Source: Metallyticus violacea
Taxonomy: Eukaryota; Arthropoda; Insecta; Mantodea; Metallyticidae
Assembly: GCA_030762175.1 (NCBI GenBank)
Contig: CM060830.1
Location: forward strand, 46,154,001 to 46,218,000
Length of the DNA stretch: 64,000 nt
Direction: 5' to 3'
The notes below the pieces were generated by a model that was not told the origin of the DNA, ran no database searches, and saw only the letters and a program-made list of their open reading frames with translations. Both the position numbers and the translations under genes were made by a program. This document shows positions 12,231 through 24,817 of this stretch, in pieces; the first letter of the stretch is position 1, and each line of letters opens with the position of its first letter.

Positions 12231-13748
12231 TGCCTAGTAGTTAGAAGCGATGGAAATTTGAAGAAAAATTTCAAAAATCTTTTCATGGATACAGCCGCAA
12301 TAGCTACTACATTCCGAAATTTGCTAAAATTATGATATATGCCGCTTCTGAGACAAAGATACGCAAGCAGCACCGTTTACCTTCCAGAGTCAGCGAATCT
12401 TGGAAACGATCACATCATAGGACTGACGCCAGAACTGTTGCATATATTTGATCTATTTGGGAGGAAAAAATCGTTATTTCTAGAGACTGTGATGCTTTCT
12501 AGTTTGCTCTAATTAAAAAAGAATATATAATATATGCAAAAGGAATTTATTTAAAACGTCCAATAGGTATCAAAGTGATTCCTTTTACTATTGCAGCTGT
12601 TGATCAAATTTATCACCTCGTAAACTCGATACAAGGGAAAGCAAATCGCGATGTTTGTTGATCCTTTCTCTGCATGCGGCCAGACATTCAATCAGCACAC
12701 GGTAACAGCAAGACATAGAAAAACGGGCACAGCCTCCTGTTGATAATGTCATGACCCACTCTATGCATTTGACATGACAGGTAATTAGGACTGATATCAG
12801 CGGCACTTTTCACCTACCGCTAGTTATTACATGATTAATCTTGCCTCATCGTACCCCCAGGCCCATTCTCATCACCGAGCCAAGGAAGCAGATGATAGAT
12901 AAGTACAAACCTCACGAAACACACAAGATGGTGCGGATCTATACTGCGAAAACCGCCATGTTGCCAGCTCTCAGCGAACAGTATGGCGGTGTTCGCACAG
13001 GAACAACTTTAGAGCTTAGAGATATGCCACTTTTAAACTGCGAATGCTAGAAACAAAATTCTTAGTCATCTAAATTAAACATTTTAAGAATAATTAATTT
13101 TGTTGACAAGTTCAATATAGCATATGTCTTTATAACAGTAATGACATTTCAACAATAGAGATGCTGTTCATGTAAGTGATAGAATAAAAATAAAAATATA
13201 TATTAACGTTATCTCAATTTATTTATTGCCTTTCTCACATCTCTGCATTAACATGAATTTTTAATTGGCTGAAAATACTATGAAGCTGGAAAAAGCATTT
13301 CCGTTTTCGAAGATCAGATAATAGTAGCTGGAGGTCTGAGTGTACTATAGATGCTCCACATGTGCTCCCAGCAGCCTTGGCAACAAGCAGTCACTTGTGT
13401 TCCTTTCTTTGAAGTATTATAATCAGAATTCTCTGCAGTCTCAAAAATTGTTTTTTGTTTTTTGTTTTTTTTTTTTCTTGGACAGTGTGGCTTTAACCCT
13501 TTCTGGGAATGCTATAGCTTTCTTCCACCACTTCATTGGTTCTCTTTTTGAAAGAGTGACATAGTTTCGTCCCTTGTAATGACGGATTCCAGTACTTACC
13601 TCTCGTTACTACAGTTTCAAATATTTCTGACAACATTCCACGCGTAATTGCATTTTAACTAATGAAAGAATTCCGGGCCTCATCTTGTATTGGTCTTATG
13701 TGTACACAAATGTTGATGAAGGATGCGAAGCTTCGGTGTTTTCTTCTC
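12231..13748. other. No recognisable gene
   Basis: Mixed sequence with a GC-richer part at 12840-13030 (69-codon frame, no family recognised) and a T-rich tract at 13450-13480. Confidence 0.5.
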
Positions 13749-14007
13749 GACAAGGGAGTCGGTCCTGGTTGTGTAGTGGTAACCATAATTGCCTCCTAAA
13801 CCCAAGATAGCGGGTTCGATCCCGGCCTAAGTATGGCTTCCTTCGAAAGGGAAGTAAAGCCGTGGGTTCCGTGTCGTACATTTACGGCACGTTAAAGAGC
13901 CTCAAGCCTGAAAAGAGAGGCCTCTGAGAAAAATTTATCGACCGTTTCACGCCCTGAATTGAATGGGACGCTGATGACCTGAGATGTTAAAGAGATGGAC
14001 AAGGGAG
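13749..14007 (+). mobile_element. SINE B copy with 10-bp target duplication
   Basis: Second tRNA-derived SINE family. The head at 13761 reads GTCCTGGTTGTGTAGTGGTA (A-box-like, reminiscent of Glu/Asp-type tRNAs) and the B-box GGGTTCGATCCC is near 13812. The body carries GTAAAGCCGTGGGTTCCGTG, CCTCAAGCCTG, CCGTTTCACGCCCTGAATTG and the family end GATGTTAAAGAG. A perfect 10-bp duplication GACAAGGGAG lies at 13749-13758 and 13998-14007, so the element is 13759-13997 (239 bp). Confidence 0.92.
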
Positions 14008-15587
14008 ATGTTTTCTTGTGATAACACACGTATCGATCTCCCTCACATGGGTCATTTTCAAGTTGCCTCTGCAAAAACTAATACTTTTGACCGTTCCTTC
14101 ACAGTGCATATGAAATGGAAGCTTCCCCATATATACTGCCAAAGCGTTGCTTAATACCAATGGGTTAAAACCCTTCTCTAGCTTGAAACGGTGGTTTTGC
14201 AACAGGATGGAGCACCCCTTCATTTCGCCCGAATGAGTATCTGGAAGCCACATTTCCATGTAGGTGGATTGGTAGGGTTTCACGTCGCGTTTGGGCTTCC
14301 ACGTTCTGCCGATCTCATACCTCTTGACTTTTTTTTGCATAGGGATATATAAAGTAACAAGTACAAAGTCAAAATCAGCTCCCTTGACATTTAAAGGAGC
14401 GTATGAGGCCTGCGATTCTCAACATCAAACTTACAATGTACAAAGCGGTGCGTTACTGTGTGTTAAGTGTCAAAGTGCAGGGCGGGGGAATAAACTTAGA
14501 TGGTTTATGTGTTACTGTGTGTTGAGGTTTACATTCAAAGTATTGACTTGAATCTAATTTCGGTTTTTTTTCCCCCCACAAAAATTGACCGATACTTTAT
14601 AATCAGCCTTAACTTGCATCCATAAAGCAATGAAGCCCCTCATTCGAGTTTAAAACGGTTGGAAGATTTAAATTTTTCTTCTGGCAGATTCATCCCTGTT
14701 CGATAGTAAACACACTGCTAAGCATTGTGGTGATACCATACATGGAAATGTGCTATTGCGCAGCATTTCTGGTGCCTATACCAGCACTGTGATTCGTTTA
14801 CCTGACGCTGAAAACTGTGGATTATTGCCCTCTTTGCTTTATTTATTTTTTTAATAATTTCAGAACATAATGAAAATATCCCCGGGCAGAGGGTACAGGA
14901 CATATGACCTTTTGTCCTCGTGGTCTCCTTATGCTGGATTATTGTTTACGATATTAGTTAACACTTGTAAGTTAATATGCAGTCTAGGGTTCTGAAAGTG
15001 TGTTGTTTGTCTGAAGACAACTTGCAGTTTATAAGGAAACGAAACGAAATATACTTCTGGAATTGTGGGTAGGCATTACCCACAAGTAGCATTAAGTGAC
15101 TCATTTAACGAATGAATTATTTTACCTTTTTAATTGAAGTATTTAATTAAATGTTAGTAATATTTAATAGATGTGAAAAAATAGACTGTCTTAAATTTTA
15201 CTGACTCAGCTAGCGTGGCCATTGGTTGTAAAAAGTTTGGCAAGAATTGCAATTAAAGAAGGCAGGGTTGCTATAAAACTACAATTTTAGAGTTTTCTGC
15301 ACCTAAAGGAAAATCAAGCGAAAGAAAGAAAATTAGATGAATTTATATAGTGTCAAATATGACGTTTAATTTATTCTGTTAAAGTGATCGTATATACCAT
15401 CAACATCGGCAACCCAACAATAGAAAGCGACAATTTAGAATACCTCAGTATGATTAAGAAAATTCTGATTAAAACTGAAGAATATGATAATAAGCAATGA
15501 ACTGTATTTAAAACAATTTCCCCCAGCGAAAATACTTTTGACGGCATTTATTTAGGACATTCGTATATTTTATCTAATGTTTCATCA
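14008..15587. other. No recognised gene; one 117-codon minus frame
   Basis: The minus frame 13987-14340 is open for 117 codons and its 3' end runs into the SINE B target-duplication edge. I do not recognise its product (it includes NPLVLSNALAVYMGKLPFHM). It may be an old transposon fragment or chance. The remainder is AT-rich. Confidence 0.3.
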
Positions 15588-15815
15588 TTAATAACTCGGA
15601 CGGCGGTTCGGGACACTTTTCTTGTTATTGAGAGATCCCCTCTCTCGTAACTTTTTAACAATTGGGCGAGCTGCTTCTTCGACTGAAACATTATTTGCAG
15701 GATACGGTCTTATCTTTATCATTTCTCTGCAAGAATCCGTTTCCACATATGTATGGTATAGAAAATCCTGTTTCCAACATTGTATTTGTGTAGTGGCATA
15801 ACTAACGAAGAACAA
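15588..15815 (-). pseudogene. Transposase DNA-binding fragment, IS630-like
   Basis: A 75-codon minus frame ends LRERGSLNNKKSVPNRRPSY. The pattern (I/V)VKKLRE(T)GS-nnK-SVPNRR is typical of the linker after the N-terminal helix-turn-helix of insect Tc1/mariner/IS630-superfamily transposases, and the upstream CWKQDFLYHTYVETDSC fits the end of the first helices. The catalytic half is absent, so this is a 5' scrap. Family assignment is from pattern memory only. Confidence 0.45.
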
Positions 15816-17300
15816 TTAGAACCAATTTACACACAATGGAAGTATTGAATAACACATGAACGTATAGTCTCCCTAAAACTAACTACAAGGTGCTAGTTGC
15901 ATATGCATAAGTCCTTGACGACTGACTTCTTCCTGCACGCAACCGCGCCCTGCAGGCCCATACCTCAAATATTCTCACTGTAATAATAAAAATGTAAACT
16001 ATTATCACAAAAATATGTAATTTACGTCAGTGGCAAATATTAATATTTTTAGTTCAAAACCTCTTGACGTGCAATGTGCTTTCTTATATATACATTTTCT
16101 AAGAAGAGGTCTAAATAAAGTTTTATTGTTACAAAAATTTTGAAATAGGCTTAGCAAGGGGTTAAATATTTTTTTCACAACTGTAATTACAAGAATTTTC
16201 TAAAATATTTGTTATATATCCCACCTGAAAATTCTTTCTTGCCACTTGGAGCCCTTTAGCGTTAAACGCACCTCTTGCAGGAATAATTATTAAGGGTCCG
16301 CGTTGGTTCATTTGGTCGTGGCGCCTGCGCAGTGCTTGCCAGAACGTTAAGTGTGTTTCTCCATTAGTGCGTTTTAAATACTGGAGCAGTTTCCGCTTTA
16401 CGAGCACTCGTACATCCCGGCAAAGTGATTTTATGGTGTTCATATCTGAAGCGTACTTTAGAATAATGTTAGTCATTTTAAAGTTGGAAGATGCCACTGG
16501 GAACTAAGTAAGAAGTCATTATGCGGCACCGTTACCTTCCTGCACTATACATGGGCTTATAGCGGCAGCATCCTGCTGATTATTATTGTTATATTGGAGT
16601 TTCTCGGCTTTCACATCGCGATCCTCTGCTCGGAGACCGTTTTATAATTGCATCTGTAGACTAATCAGGCTAAGAAATATGATTTCATTTGCATACAGCC
16701 GTGACTAGATTATCTTCTTCGTGATTTTATTATCTTGACATTTTTAAAGCTTATCTCCATTGTAAAAAAAGACGAAAATAACTGCACGTCGTGTAAAAGT
16801 AAGTAAAATTTATGAAGTATATGGTAATGCAACTAGAGATGTGATGTAAGGTACTAAAGAAAGAGAAAATAATTTTAATGTTTTCTAAGCTATAAAACAG
16901 CTAAATGCTTCGTATAAATACAGATTTGTTAAATATAAGAGTCGCTTTTATTTGCAGTTTTAAAATTAACAAATGTGACTTTCTTTGTGACAATTTGCAT
17001 ATTATAAAAGGTTTAATTCACCATAGCATTTCATTATGCAGAATGCTACTTAACACGTGAGATATCTCTGGAAAACTGATACGGATTCAAAAAGCAAACA
17101 AAAAAGTTCATGTAAACTTACGGTATATTTTGCCTAGATTTTTAGTCGTACATTTTGTGATGTACTGAGAGGGACAAGTATATTAGCTCTATTGTGTTAT
17201 GGTTTGTAGTCAAAGTCATCTGTCACAGTTGTCAAAGAATGAAGCACAAGCTTTTCACAATATTGACGAAAATCCCCATGCAATTATTCATAACAATTTA
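15816..17300. other. No recognised gene; 111-codon minus frame of unknown nature
   Basis: The minus frame 16162-16497 is open for 111 codons in a locally GC-richer patch. It is basic and starts MASSNFKMTNIILKYASDMN; no family recognised. The same patch contains GGCGCCTGCGCAGTGC at about 16319-16334, resembling an NRF1/palindromic GCGC promoter motif. Whether this is an exon, promoter or chance cannot be decided here. Confidence 0.25.
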
Positions 17301-17587
17301 ATGAAAATGAATGAATAGTGTTTAACGCCCGTTTTTGCTACAGAGGCACCACAGGCGGTGAACACTGATGATACATGAGATGAAATGATCAATTAAGAAA
17401 GGATTTATTTTTAAGGAAAGAATCGTTCCAGGCCTAAGTTTAGGGTACCTCCCCGGCATTTGCCATTTATGAGGACCGAGGAAAACCTGGAAAAACCTCA
17501 GTCAGGCAGGACGGCCCTGCCGGGATTCGAATTCCAGATCTCCCGCTCATAATTCCGTGCCTTAACGACGCCGGGCACCCGTGGCGG
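17301..17587 (-). mobile_element. SINE A copy with imperfect target duplication
   Basis: Family A SINE on the minus strand from the AATGAATGAATAGTGTTTAA tail to the GGCACCCGTGGCGG head at 17587. The (AATG)n-like tail matches that of the copy at 55.8 kb. Flanks ATAACAATTT (17290-17299) and ATAACAGTTT (17590-17599) are a probable 10-bp target duplication with one mismatch. Confidence 0.88.
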
Positions 17588-17735
17588 TGATAACAGTTTT
17601 GCATTCATATATGAGCTGGAATATTTGGAGATGTTTTTAACGATCCTTTTATTTTACATGGAGCTTTGAGGACAATGGCAGGAACATAACGTCGCTTTTA
17701 ATGTTTAAACGTTTTCTTGCAATAAGTGAAACATA

Positions 17736-17970
17736 CCAGGTGGCTCAGGCGGTAATGCTACTCGCTTTCAGGAGTCCTGGTTTCAAATTCCTTGGGCCAT
17801 CCTGATCTTTTTTTTTTTTTTTTTCTTTTGGTCGCTTAGGCTAATACAGGGATGGGTCTTTCCTTCCCACGAATTTTTCTCTCTTCCATTTTACTTCATT
17901 TCATTCCGTTGGTTCTGTTACAGGGTTGAAAAAGCTAGGTGAGGTGGGCTGGTGCTGTGTGGGGTAACTT
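17736..17970 (+). mobile_element. SINE C copy, plus strand
   Basis: Third tRNA-like family. Head CCAGGTGGCTCAGGCGGTAA (A-box-like) followed by GGTTTCAAATTCC (B-box-like) near 17780. Then a long T run, TGGTCGCTTAGGCTAATACA, a TTCCCACGAATTTTT block and GGTTCTGTTACAGGGTTGAA. Matches 51732-51985 throughout. Weaker similarity may extend to about 18145 (CTTGC-CTTTGG and GCACAAA blocks), so the 3' end is uncertain. Confidence 0.75.
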
Positions 17971-18204
17971 GCTCTTTGGAAAGGTTTCCGCTCAGCTTCG
18001 AGCTTCTGAAAGGCTCGAACTCCTTGGAAGGGTACTCTATGTGGAAACGGTTAGAGACTCCATCTATTTCCCTGTCTCGCCTCCCGGTGTCTCCCTCGTT
18101 CCCGGAGATGTCCCCACCGAGAGTGCAGGCACAAACCACAAGCCTTTTAGTAAAGATTGAAGTACCGAAATTTTCTCCCTAAAACGAATCTAATCGAAAC
18201 TTAA

Positions 18205-18438
18205 TATACGGTATGTGGTTTATGCATGACGGGACGCCACCTCATTTTTCTGCTGCTAGAGCTATTCTAGATCAGTGACTTTCAAAATAATGGATAGGCT
18301 GTAGAGGACAAACTTTATGGATCAATTAATTGTTAATTTTGTATTCCAGACTATTGACAACGTGGACGTTCTTCGACAGTGTGTCGAAGTAGAATGTCAC
18401 CAATTACGGCAAATGCCTGGGATGTGGCTTATAAAAGA
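18205..18438 (+). pseudogene. IS630-like transposase C-terminal fragment
   Basis: The plus strand reads WFMHDGTPPHFSAARAILDQ near 18215-18274, then WIGCRGQ, matching the (Q/H)DGAPPHF...WIGRRGP signature around the second catalytic Asp in insect IS630-like transposases. After a gap, 18352-18438 reads TIDNVDVLRQCVEVECHQLR followed by QMPGMWLIKE, typical of the C-terminal tail of the same proteins. The third catalytic segment (SPDLTPxDFFLWG) is missing, so there is an internal deletion. Dead fragment. Confidence 0.7.
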
Positions 18439-18439
18439 G

Positions 18440-19190
18440 TAAGTAAAAAGCATATGAAATTGACAATTTTTTGACTATTTTACAAAATTGTATTTTGTAA
18501 ACGTCATTTTTAAATTTTTCATGTAGGTAAATATATGTAATGTTCACTATATGTTATCCTTTAGCCACTAAAGGAAGGAATATGACCCTTGGAAGCATGT
18601 TAGGGGTCATTTTCTTGTTAATATGACGGCTCTAAACTCATGAAAATTGAAAACAAATCTGCCAACGAAGAGCAAATTGTTTCTCAACTTTGTGACAGGG
18701 GACGACATGTCAATTAATGGAATATCAACACAAAGATTCGACTCTGAAAACAAACTTAGAACGCAAGCTTAAACTTCTGAATGGGTGGTTAACGTTTTTA
18801 GGGCAAAATGTTTGTTACTAAGATGGGATTCCTGAAACATAGGCCAATAACGAACTCGGAACGTTATATATTGACATTTGTAAATTTAAAAACAGCGGTT
18901 ATGGGGGATGCGAAAGATAGCCACATATCTTCATGCAACACGGCAATTTCAAGTGCCATCAAAGCAGTAATTGAGATCTGAAATATCACCACTACGGCAT
19001 CCACTGTACAGTCAAAATACTGCGATCTACGATTTCCATCATTTCCCGAAATTTAAAGAGCACTTGTAGACATTACTAAAGAAGTTAATATGACTGTTGA
19101 ATGGGCATCTTTCGTGACGGCTTCAATCCAACCAATGACATTAGTGTTGAACTGTGTTGGATAATGATTACAGTTAATTAACTGTCGTCT
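18440..19190. other. No recognisable gene
   Basis: AT-rich sequence, no motif recognised. Confidence 0.5.
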
Positions 19191-19285
19191 TAGAGATCTC
19201 TGAGCAAAATTTGTCGGCCGTTTCACGCCTCATTTGATTGGGACGATGAGGGCCTTAGATGTTAAAGAGTGTCCATAAATAAACA
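19191..19285 (+). mobile_element. SINE B, 3' fragment
   Basis: Contains GATCTCTGAGCAAAATTTGT, CGGCCGTTTCACGCC, GATTGGGACGATGAGGGCC and GATGTTAAAGAG followed by TCCATAAATAAACAAA, the family B 3' end and tail. The tRNA head and 5' body are absent, so the copy is 5'-truncated. Confidence 0.8.
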
Positions 19286-19530
19286 AAATAAAAAGAAATA
19301 AAAAAACTTCTTCTATGAGCTCTTTCTGCGTTCTATTTATTAAAAACCTATTCCCATTCTCTATTAATTATCTTGGAGGTATTACATTCCATGCAGTACT
19401 TCATACGAGTATCAAAATGTATCTAAAATATTCTACTCAAGGTCTGCTGCCACATATGCGAACGTAAGTAAAAACAAACCGTCAACGTTGTATTGACGTG
19501 GAACTTGCTTCAGTCGTGTTTATCACGCCC

Positions 19531-19815
19531 ACTCTTTCAGTTTTTTAAATAGTGTTTTTACTATTGAGGTATCACAGGCGGTGGACACTGATGATACATG
19601 AGATGAAATTATAAACTAGGTAAGGATCCTTTTTAAAGGAAAGAAGCGTTCCAGGCCTAAGTTTAAGGCACCTTCCCTGTATATTAATTAGGACTAAGGG
19701 AAGCTTGGAAAAACCTCAATCAGGGAGGACGGTCCTAGTGGGAATCGAATCCAGACCTCTCGATCGTAGGTCATGCCTTAGCGACCTCGGCCAACCATGG
19801 CGGCAACTCTTTCAG
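19531..19815 (-). mobile_element. SINE A copy with perfect 10-bp target duplication
   Basis: Family A on the minus strand with head at GGCCAACCATGGCGG (19789-19803). The internal 5' portion of the tail is shortened (AAATAGTGTTTTTACTATTG). ACTCTTTCAG occurs at 19531-19540 and 19806-19815, bounding the element at 19541-19805. This is one of the clearest retroposition events in the window. Confidence 0.92.
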
Positions 19816-22800
19816 TTGCAAGCACCTCCATCGGGAAGTGCAATTTTCAGATTGGTGAACAAAGTTCGAATGTAATTGACAAAAAGCTGAGACCAAAAAA
19901 CCGAGCTTTAACAGAAAAGAGAAGCTTGATGAAAAAAGCCTATGATTAGAGATTTCTTTAAAGTCTTAAACATGATTAATCTAGCAAATTGGTATAACTG
20001 TCGGCAGTGCGTATAAAGCCACTCAATTGCTGCATCTAAGTTAATATACAATTACTTTGGAGGCGTTGAAACAAAATATTATTCGGGAGAATGAATTGCG
20101 GCGAATGTTTCAAAAGTATTTTAAAAAAAGAATTGAGGTTTATCTCACAATGCAGGACAGGCACTTCAAGCATCTGCTTTGATGGCGAGGGCAACATTAC
20201 TGACTATTTGCTGCTAATTAACAACGAACGAAATAAAATAATGCGCGCTACCAATTCCAAATGCACGACATGATTTTCCTTAACTGATGGCGTGGCCGTT
20301 ACGCAGTTACTTTCCGTAGGCAAAATCAATTTCCGTGTAGTACGAATAATGGAATGAGAACTTCATGTATGTTAACTTTTCTCTCAATACTAAAGATAAC
20401 TAAACTCTAGATTTCTGGAATCTCGTTTGTTGGTTTTGTTTATACGTCTTACTTGCCCTGCTAATTCTTAAGGAACACAGGTTAACTATTCTTTTGATAT
20501 CTCTAGTTGATTGATTTTCTGTCTTTGCCTTTTTATTGCTTATTTTATGTTCATATTTAATATATGCATAATCCTCTGCAATGCTGAATAAGGTCTTGCT
20601 ATTACTTAATAGATTTTTCTTAGAAGTTTGCCTTGTCGTAAAACTGCTTGCTTCAGGAATGTCTCTTTCGTTTGCTCACGTTTCTCTTTGGGTGAAACAA
20701 CAGTCCCTCAGCAAGGTCAGTTTGCTAGTGAATATCAAGTTCCACATAACGTGACATTGAAATGCGAACATGCCGTGCATTGTGCATCTGCAAAAAGAGA
20801 CAGATGAATGCAGCGTAATTATTTCTAAATAGCACCCTTTTAATGATGTGGTGAATAATATAAGAGTAGTGTAAACGGGCATACGTTACTTCACTAGATT
20901 ATTTTCATATAAATTGCTTGTTCAGTTTTGAGAGAGAGTGTACATTGCATTACAGAGGCACTAGTAACTAGCAGGCACGATGTTATAAAATGGAATAGTT
21001 GAAGAGCAGTTAATGACGTAAGCGATGTTCAACTTTTTGTGTCCACGGGTTGTCATGGTTACTAATGCTATTTACGTGCAATGGATTCGTAGTGTTGTCT
21101 TATATAAACGTTTAAGGTAAGATATATATGATATATAGTGACATAGAATATCTATTCAAAATCGAATTCCATTATAATAATGGTTCTATTTGTATACTAT
21201 ACTACAGATAGAATAATGGAAGGAATATAATAAGCATTTATTGAGCATGTGCATAAACCTGAACTAAACAGTGAAGAAAGCAATAATTTAATGTAGGGTG
21301 GACTCTAGAAAAAAAATTGGTATCTAAATTATAGTAAATGTTCCATTCATTAACAGACTAAAGCTAACAAGTTGCATTGGCAGACATTACTAAGACAGTT
21401 ATGTGTTAGTGACATCACACTATACATAAATAACTATTCAATTTAAAATTCATCAAAAAATTCTCAGAAAACACCTCTATAAGCAAGTGTCCTCTCCCAA
21501 CTAAACCAGGTTGCATATAGATGGTAGTTTCCGTACTTTGGTGTGACTGTGGAGAAAGAGTTTGTTTACAGTTGCAAAATGCCAGCATTTCATAACCTTA
21601 GAATCATATACTACATTAAATAAAGGTGTACAGTGACAATCCATTGAAAAAATAAGGGTTCATGAAACACTGAAGAAAAGAGTTAGATGACAAATAATTT
21701 AATTTCTTTGTTTCTTTTCCGATAAGAATAACATAATTAAGCTGTTCTGCCTTATTTTTGAAGTCATTCATTTTTCTATCTGTTCTTTTATATTTTGTGC
21801 TTACTGAGTTAAAAAAAAAACGATCCATTTGTTTGCTCTCAATGAGATATTTCAGAAATGAATTGTATTATAAACTATTCTAATTTTGGTTTCAAATCAG
21901 ATTTACATTTGTTTTTCTAATCAGAAACAAAATAAATGTTGATAAAGTTATTACTTTGCAGCAGTCACAGTCCACATTGGTTTGCAAAGACTTTATACCA
22001 ACCTTTTATATGTGTAAAGTTATATAAATACGAATCAGTAGTCGCGTTCGTGAGCAATTTATTCCGAAGTTTCCTGGACACTTGCCTCCTTCCAGAATTG
22101 CAATTCACGATCTTGTGAATAAATTTGATAATACTGGTTCAGTGCAAAACAAGAAGCGTGCGAAGACGTACAGTGTTAATAGAGCACAAGTTAACATGGA
22201 ATTGGCGAAAATCTTGCACATTCGCCAACAAAATCGCAACCGAAATTAGCATTAGTTGGGGTTTTAGTGTCTTCTGCACTTACAGCAACAAAATAGTTAA
22301 AACTCAAACTCTACAACTGCAGTTTTGTCTATTGTCTACTACAAGATGATCCCATAGTGCATTATTGTGAGTAAATGAAGGATTAACCGATCCCTACCTT
22401 GTGTTCTTTTTAGACAAGCCATGGTCCCACCAAATTGGTCTGTGAGCATGCACAATAGTTGCCATTGGTAAAAATTTAAATTGTATACAAGAAACCCCTC
22501 ATTATGGTACGAAAATTGGAATTTTGTGTGCGCGAGACGTATAAGGTAAGGCCGGCTATGGCATGTTCAGCTGCCGAGACGCAAAACCCGTGTGAGCGGT
22601 AAGGACTCATTTTGAAAGCACTGTAAATACATTAAGTGAAATGCAAACATCACCATTGCGAACGAAGGAGCATTTTCAACGACCTTTGTATATGTTTTGC
22701 GTCTGGGACATCTCTCTTGAGGTATCAACAATAGTCTGTAAATCATGTTCACATCCCATTAACCCTGGCATCTCTTTTCCAACACTCGGAAGAGCTCACC

Positions 22801-23830
22801 TTGCTACTGGCTGCAATTCTCACAGTTTTCAGGGAAGTTATCTACATGCGAGCTGAAGAAGTGCATCTTTATGAGCATACATGCACCAAGAGCTTGTTAG
22901 CTCTGCAGGAGATCCTCAACTCCTGGGCTGCCCAGAAAGTTGTTAAAAACAGACTTCGATGCAAGCCAGGCTTCCTCTTTTCGTAGTATTATCGTGGAAC
23001 GGGGGCGTATGGACGACGGGAAACGTATGGGTGTTTTTAGTTTGATTTGAGGGTTTTGATTAGATGGTCTTTAGTTGGAAAAACTAATTTGTTAATTAAT
23101 CAAGAATGCGAGATGCTGACAGTTGAGACGTCTTGAAGTTCCCTGCCGTTGCTACTCTGCTTGTAGACTCGGTCCTTTGATAATTGCCTCGGCTGCTGCG
23201 ATCTCTAGGCTTCAATCGGATGTGGTAATTATCTCAGGTGTATTTAAAGATTTTCTCAATAGTGAATCGAGGGACGGAAGGAGGATAGACTTCTAGAATA
23301 ACTGGGAAAACTTTGAGCTGATTGAAATGCACGATTTGTTTATTATAATGTTCCGTGATTGTGAATGCCTCGCTGTTAGCATTGGAAACAGAAACAAGGA
23401 ATGCCTTGAAGTTTACGTAATTTGAGTCTAGCTTACGGGCTGGTCTCCTGCTGAATTATTCTACATTTGAACTTGTACTGTTTCTTTGCAATCAATTATG
23501 GGTTCACAATACGCAGTTCGCTCACAAACAATTACATTGTTCGGTGCCGTGATTCATGCGACATCAACTCATACAAACAAATTGTCTTCTAAATCTGGGC
23601 TTTTTTTAAATATAAAGTTTTGACGGTACCAAATAGAACTGTAATTGCATGACTATCAATGTTGCGGCCTTCATGTCTCGACGCTACTAAGTGAATTGTG
23701 CAACTGTGTAACGGTCTCTCTCGAACTGTGCAAAATTGTCGCGACCTACTGATCTGCAAACTGTCTCGAGGCGCCCCAAAATTTTCGAAGTTCTGTACTT
23801 AGGGCGCTACGCTACTTTTTACATTAAACT
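19816..23830. other. 4 kb without recognisable gene
   Basis: No SINE, transposase or reverse-transcriptase motif was found. Several 60-75 codon frames occur (for example 22641-22856 and 22801-22986) without recognisable domains. The last of these lies in a locally GC-balanced patch and could conceivably be exonic, but nothing supports a product. Confidence 0.4.
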
Positions 23831-23834
23831 AAAA

Positions 23835-23978
23835 GAAGCTTCTAGAAGCTTTTTTTTTTAAACCATTCCTCTTATTGGCTACTAAATCTATCAGATAGCC
23901 ACATTCTGGAACATTAGTTTTTATCCATTCCTCTGACTGGTTACAACAGTTTAACAAACCGAAGTTTCTGGAACATTT
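23835..23978. promoter_or_regulatory. Cluster of heat-shock-element-like motifs
   Basis: Heat-shock factor binds alternating GAA and TTC triplets separated by 2 bp. Site 1 (23835-23852) reads GAAgcTTCtaGAAgcTTt. Site 2 (23904-23916) reads TTCtgGAAcaTTa. Site 3 (23961-23978) reads GAAgtTTCtgGAAcaTTt. Sites 2 and 3 share the identical 12-mer TTCTGGAACATT. Between them are CCATTCCTCT repeats 72 bp apart (23863, 23935) and an inverted CCAAT (ATTGG at 23874). No hsp coding sequence is evident nearby, so the target is unknown; this could be a transposon regulatory region. Confidence 0.5.
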
Positions 23979-24768
23979 GTATGAGTCCAGACTTCTGAAT
24001 GGACACTACAACGTTTCTAAATTCTCTCCTGATTCGTTATAATACAACCTTTACGTAACCTGCGTACTATACGTGGACTTTTAACTTTTTAAACAGCCCC
24101 TTTAAACCTTACGCGTCTTGTTTACACTCCCTCCAAGAGGCAGCGTTCTCCACAATGAATTCGTGTCCTTTTAAACCAAGCAATACCCGGCCTCCCCTTC
24201 TTACACAAAAGACAACCTTGCCTGGTTTTATTTTCCCTTGTGAAAGACTCCAGGTAGGCGTAACGATATAGCATTTGTGGCTAGTACATACAATTTCCTT
24301 TAAATGTTTAACATTGCATATTAAATACACTTATGTTTTCGCATTATTATAGCTGTCAAACATTCATATGTGCTAGTTCATAACTATCAAGGATTCTGGA
24401 ATTATTATATAAAACGAAAATATACATGATTGTTCAAATTAATTATAATAAATGTTATTAATAACCGTTATTAATAACTATAAGGGTCAAAGCAGGATAT
24501 ACCGCTTCAATCATGATTAGCTCCTTCATTTGAGAACCATAAAAATACCTGCTCCTAGTTTGGCCTCACTGCCAGTGGGAAACTCCTTAGGAAAACAAAA
24601 TAAGTGAGCATTACAATTTAAATTATATTTCTGTCACTGTAACTTACCCTGCAAATTTTTTATACATGGTATGATTTTTTCCTTTCCTCCAAATTATAGG
24701 CACACCAGGATGTAGGCACTTCAGCTGTTTAGACTTCTTCATATGTTCTGCAACATAGAGGGGTAGGG
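23979..24768. other. No recognised gene
   Basis: A 73-codon minus frame (24109-24330) lies in a GC-balanced patch next to the heat-shock-like cluster. It contains KPGKVVFCVRRGGRVLLGLK but no domain I recognise. Confidence 0.35.
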
Positions 24769-24770
24769 TA

Positions 24771-24790
24771 GGTTCATAAGTTTCCGGCCT
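24771..24790 (+). repeat. Mariner left terminal inverted repeat
   Basis: GGTTCATAAGTTTCCGGCCT, perfectly complementary to 25851-25870, preceded by TA. Confidence 0.95.
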
Positions 24791-24817
24791 AGGTATGATA
24801 AAGACAAAAACTATATT

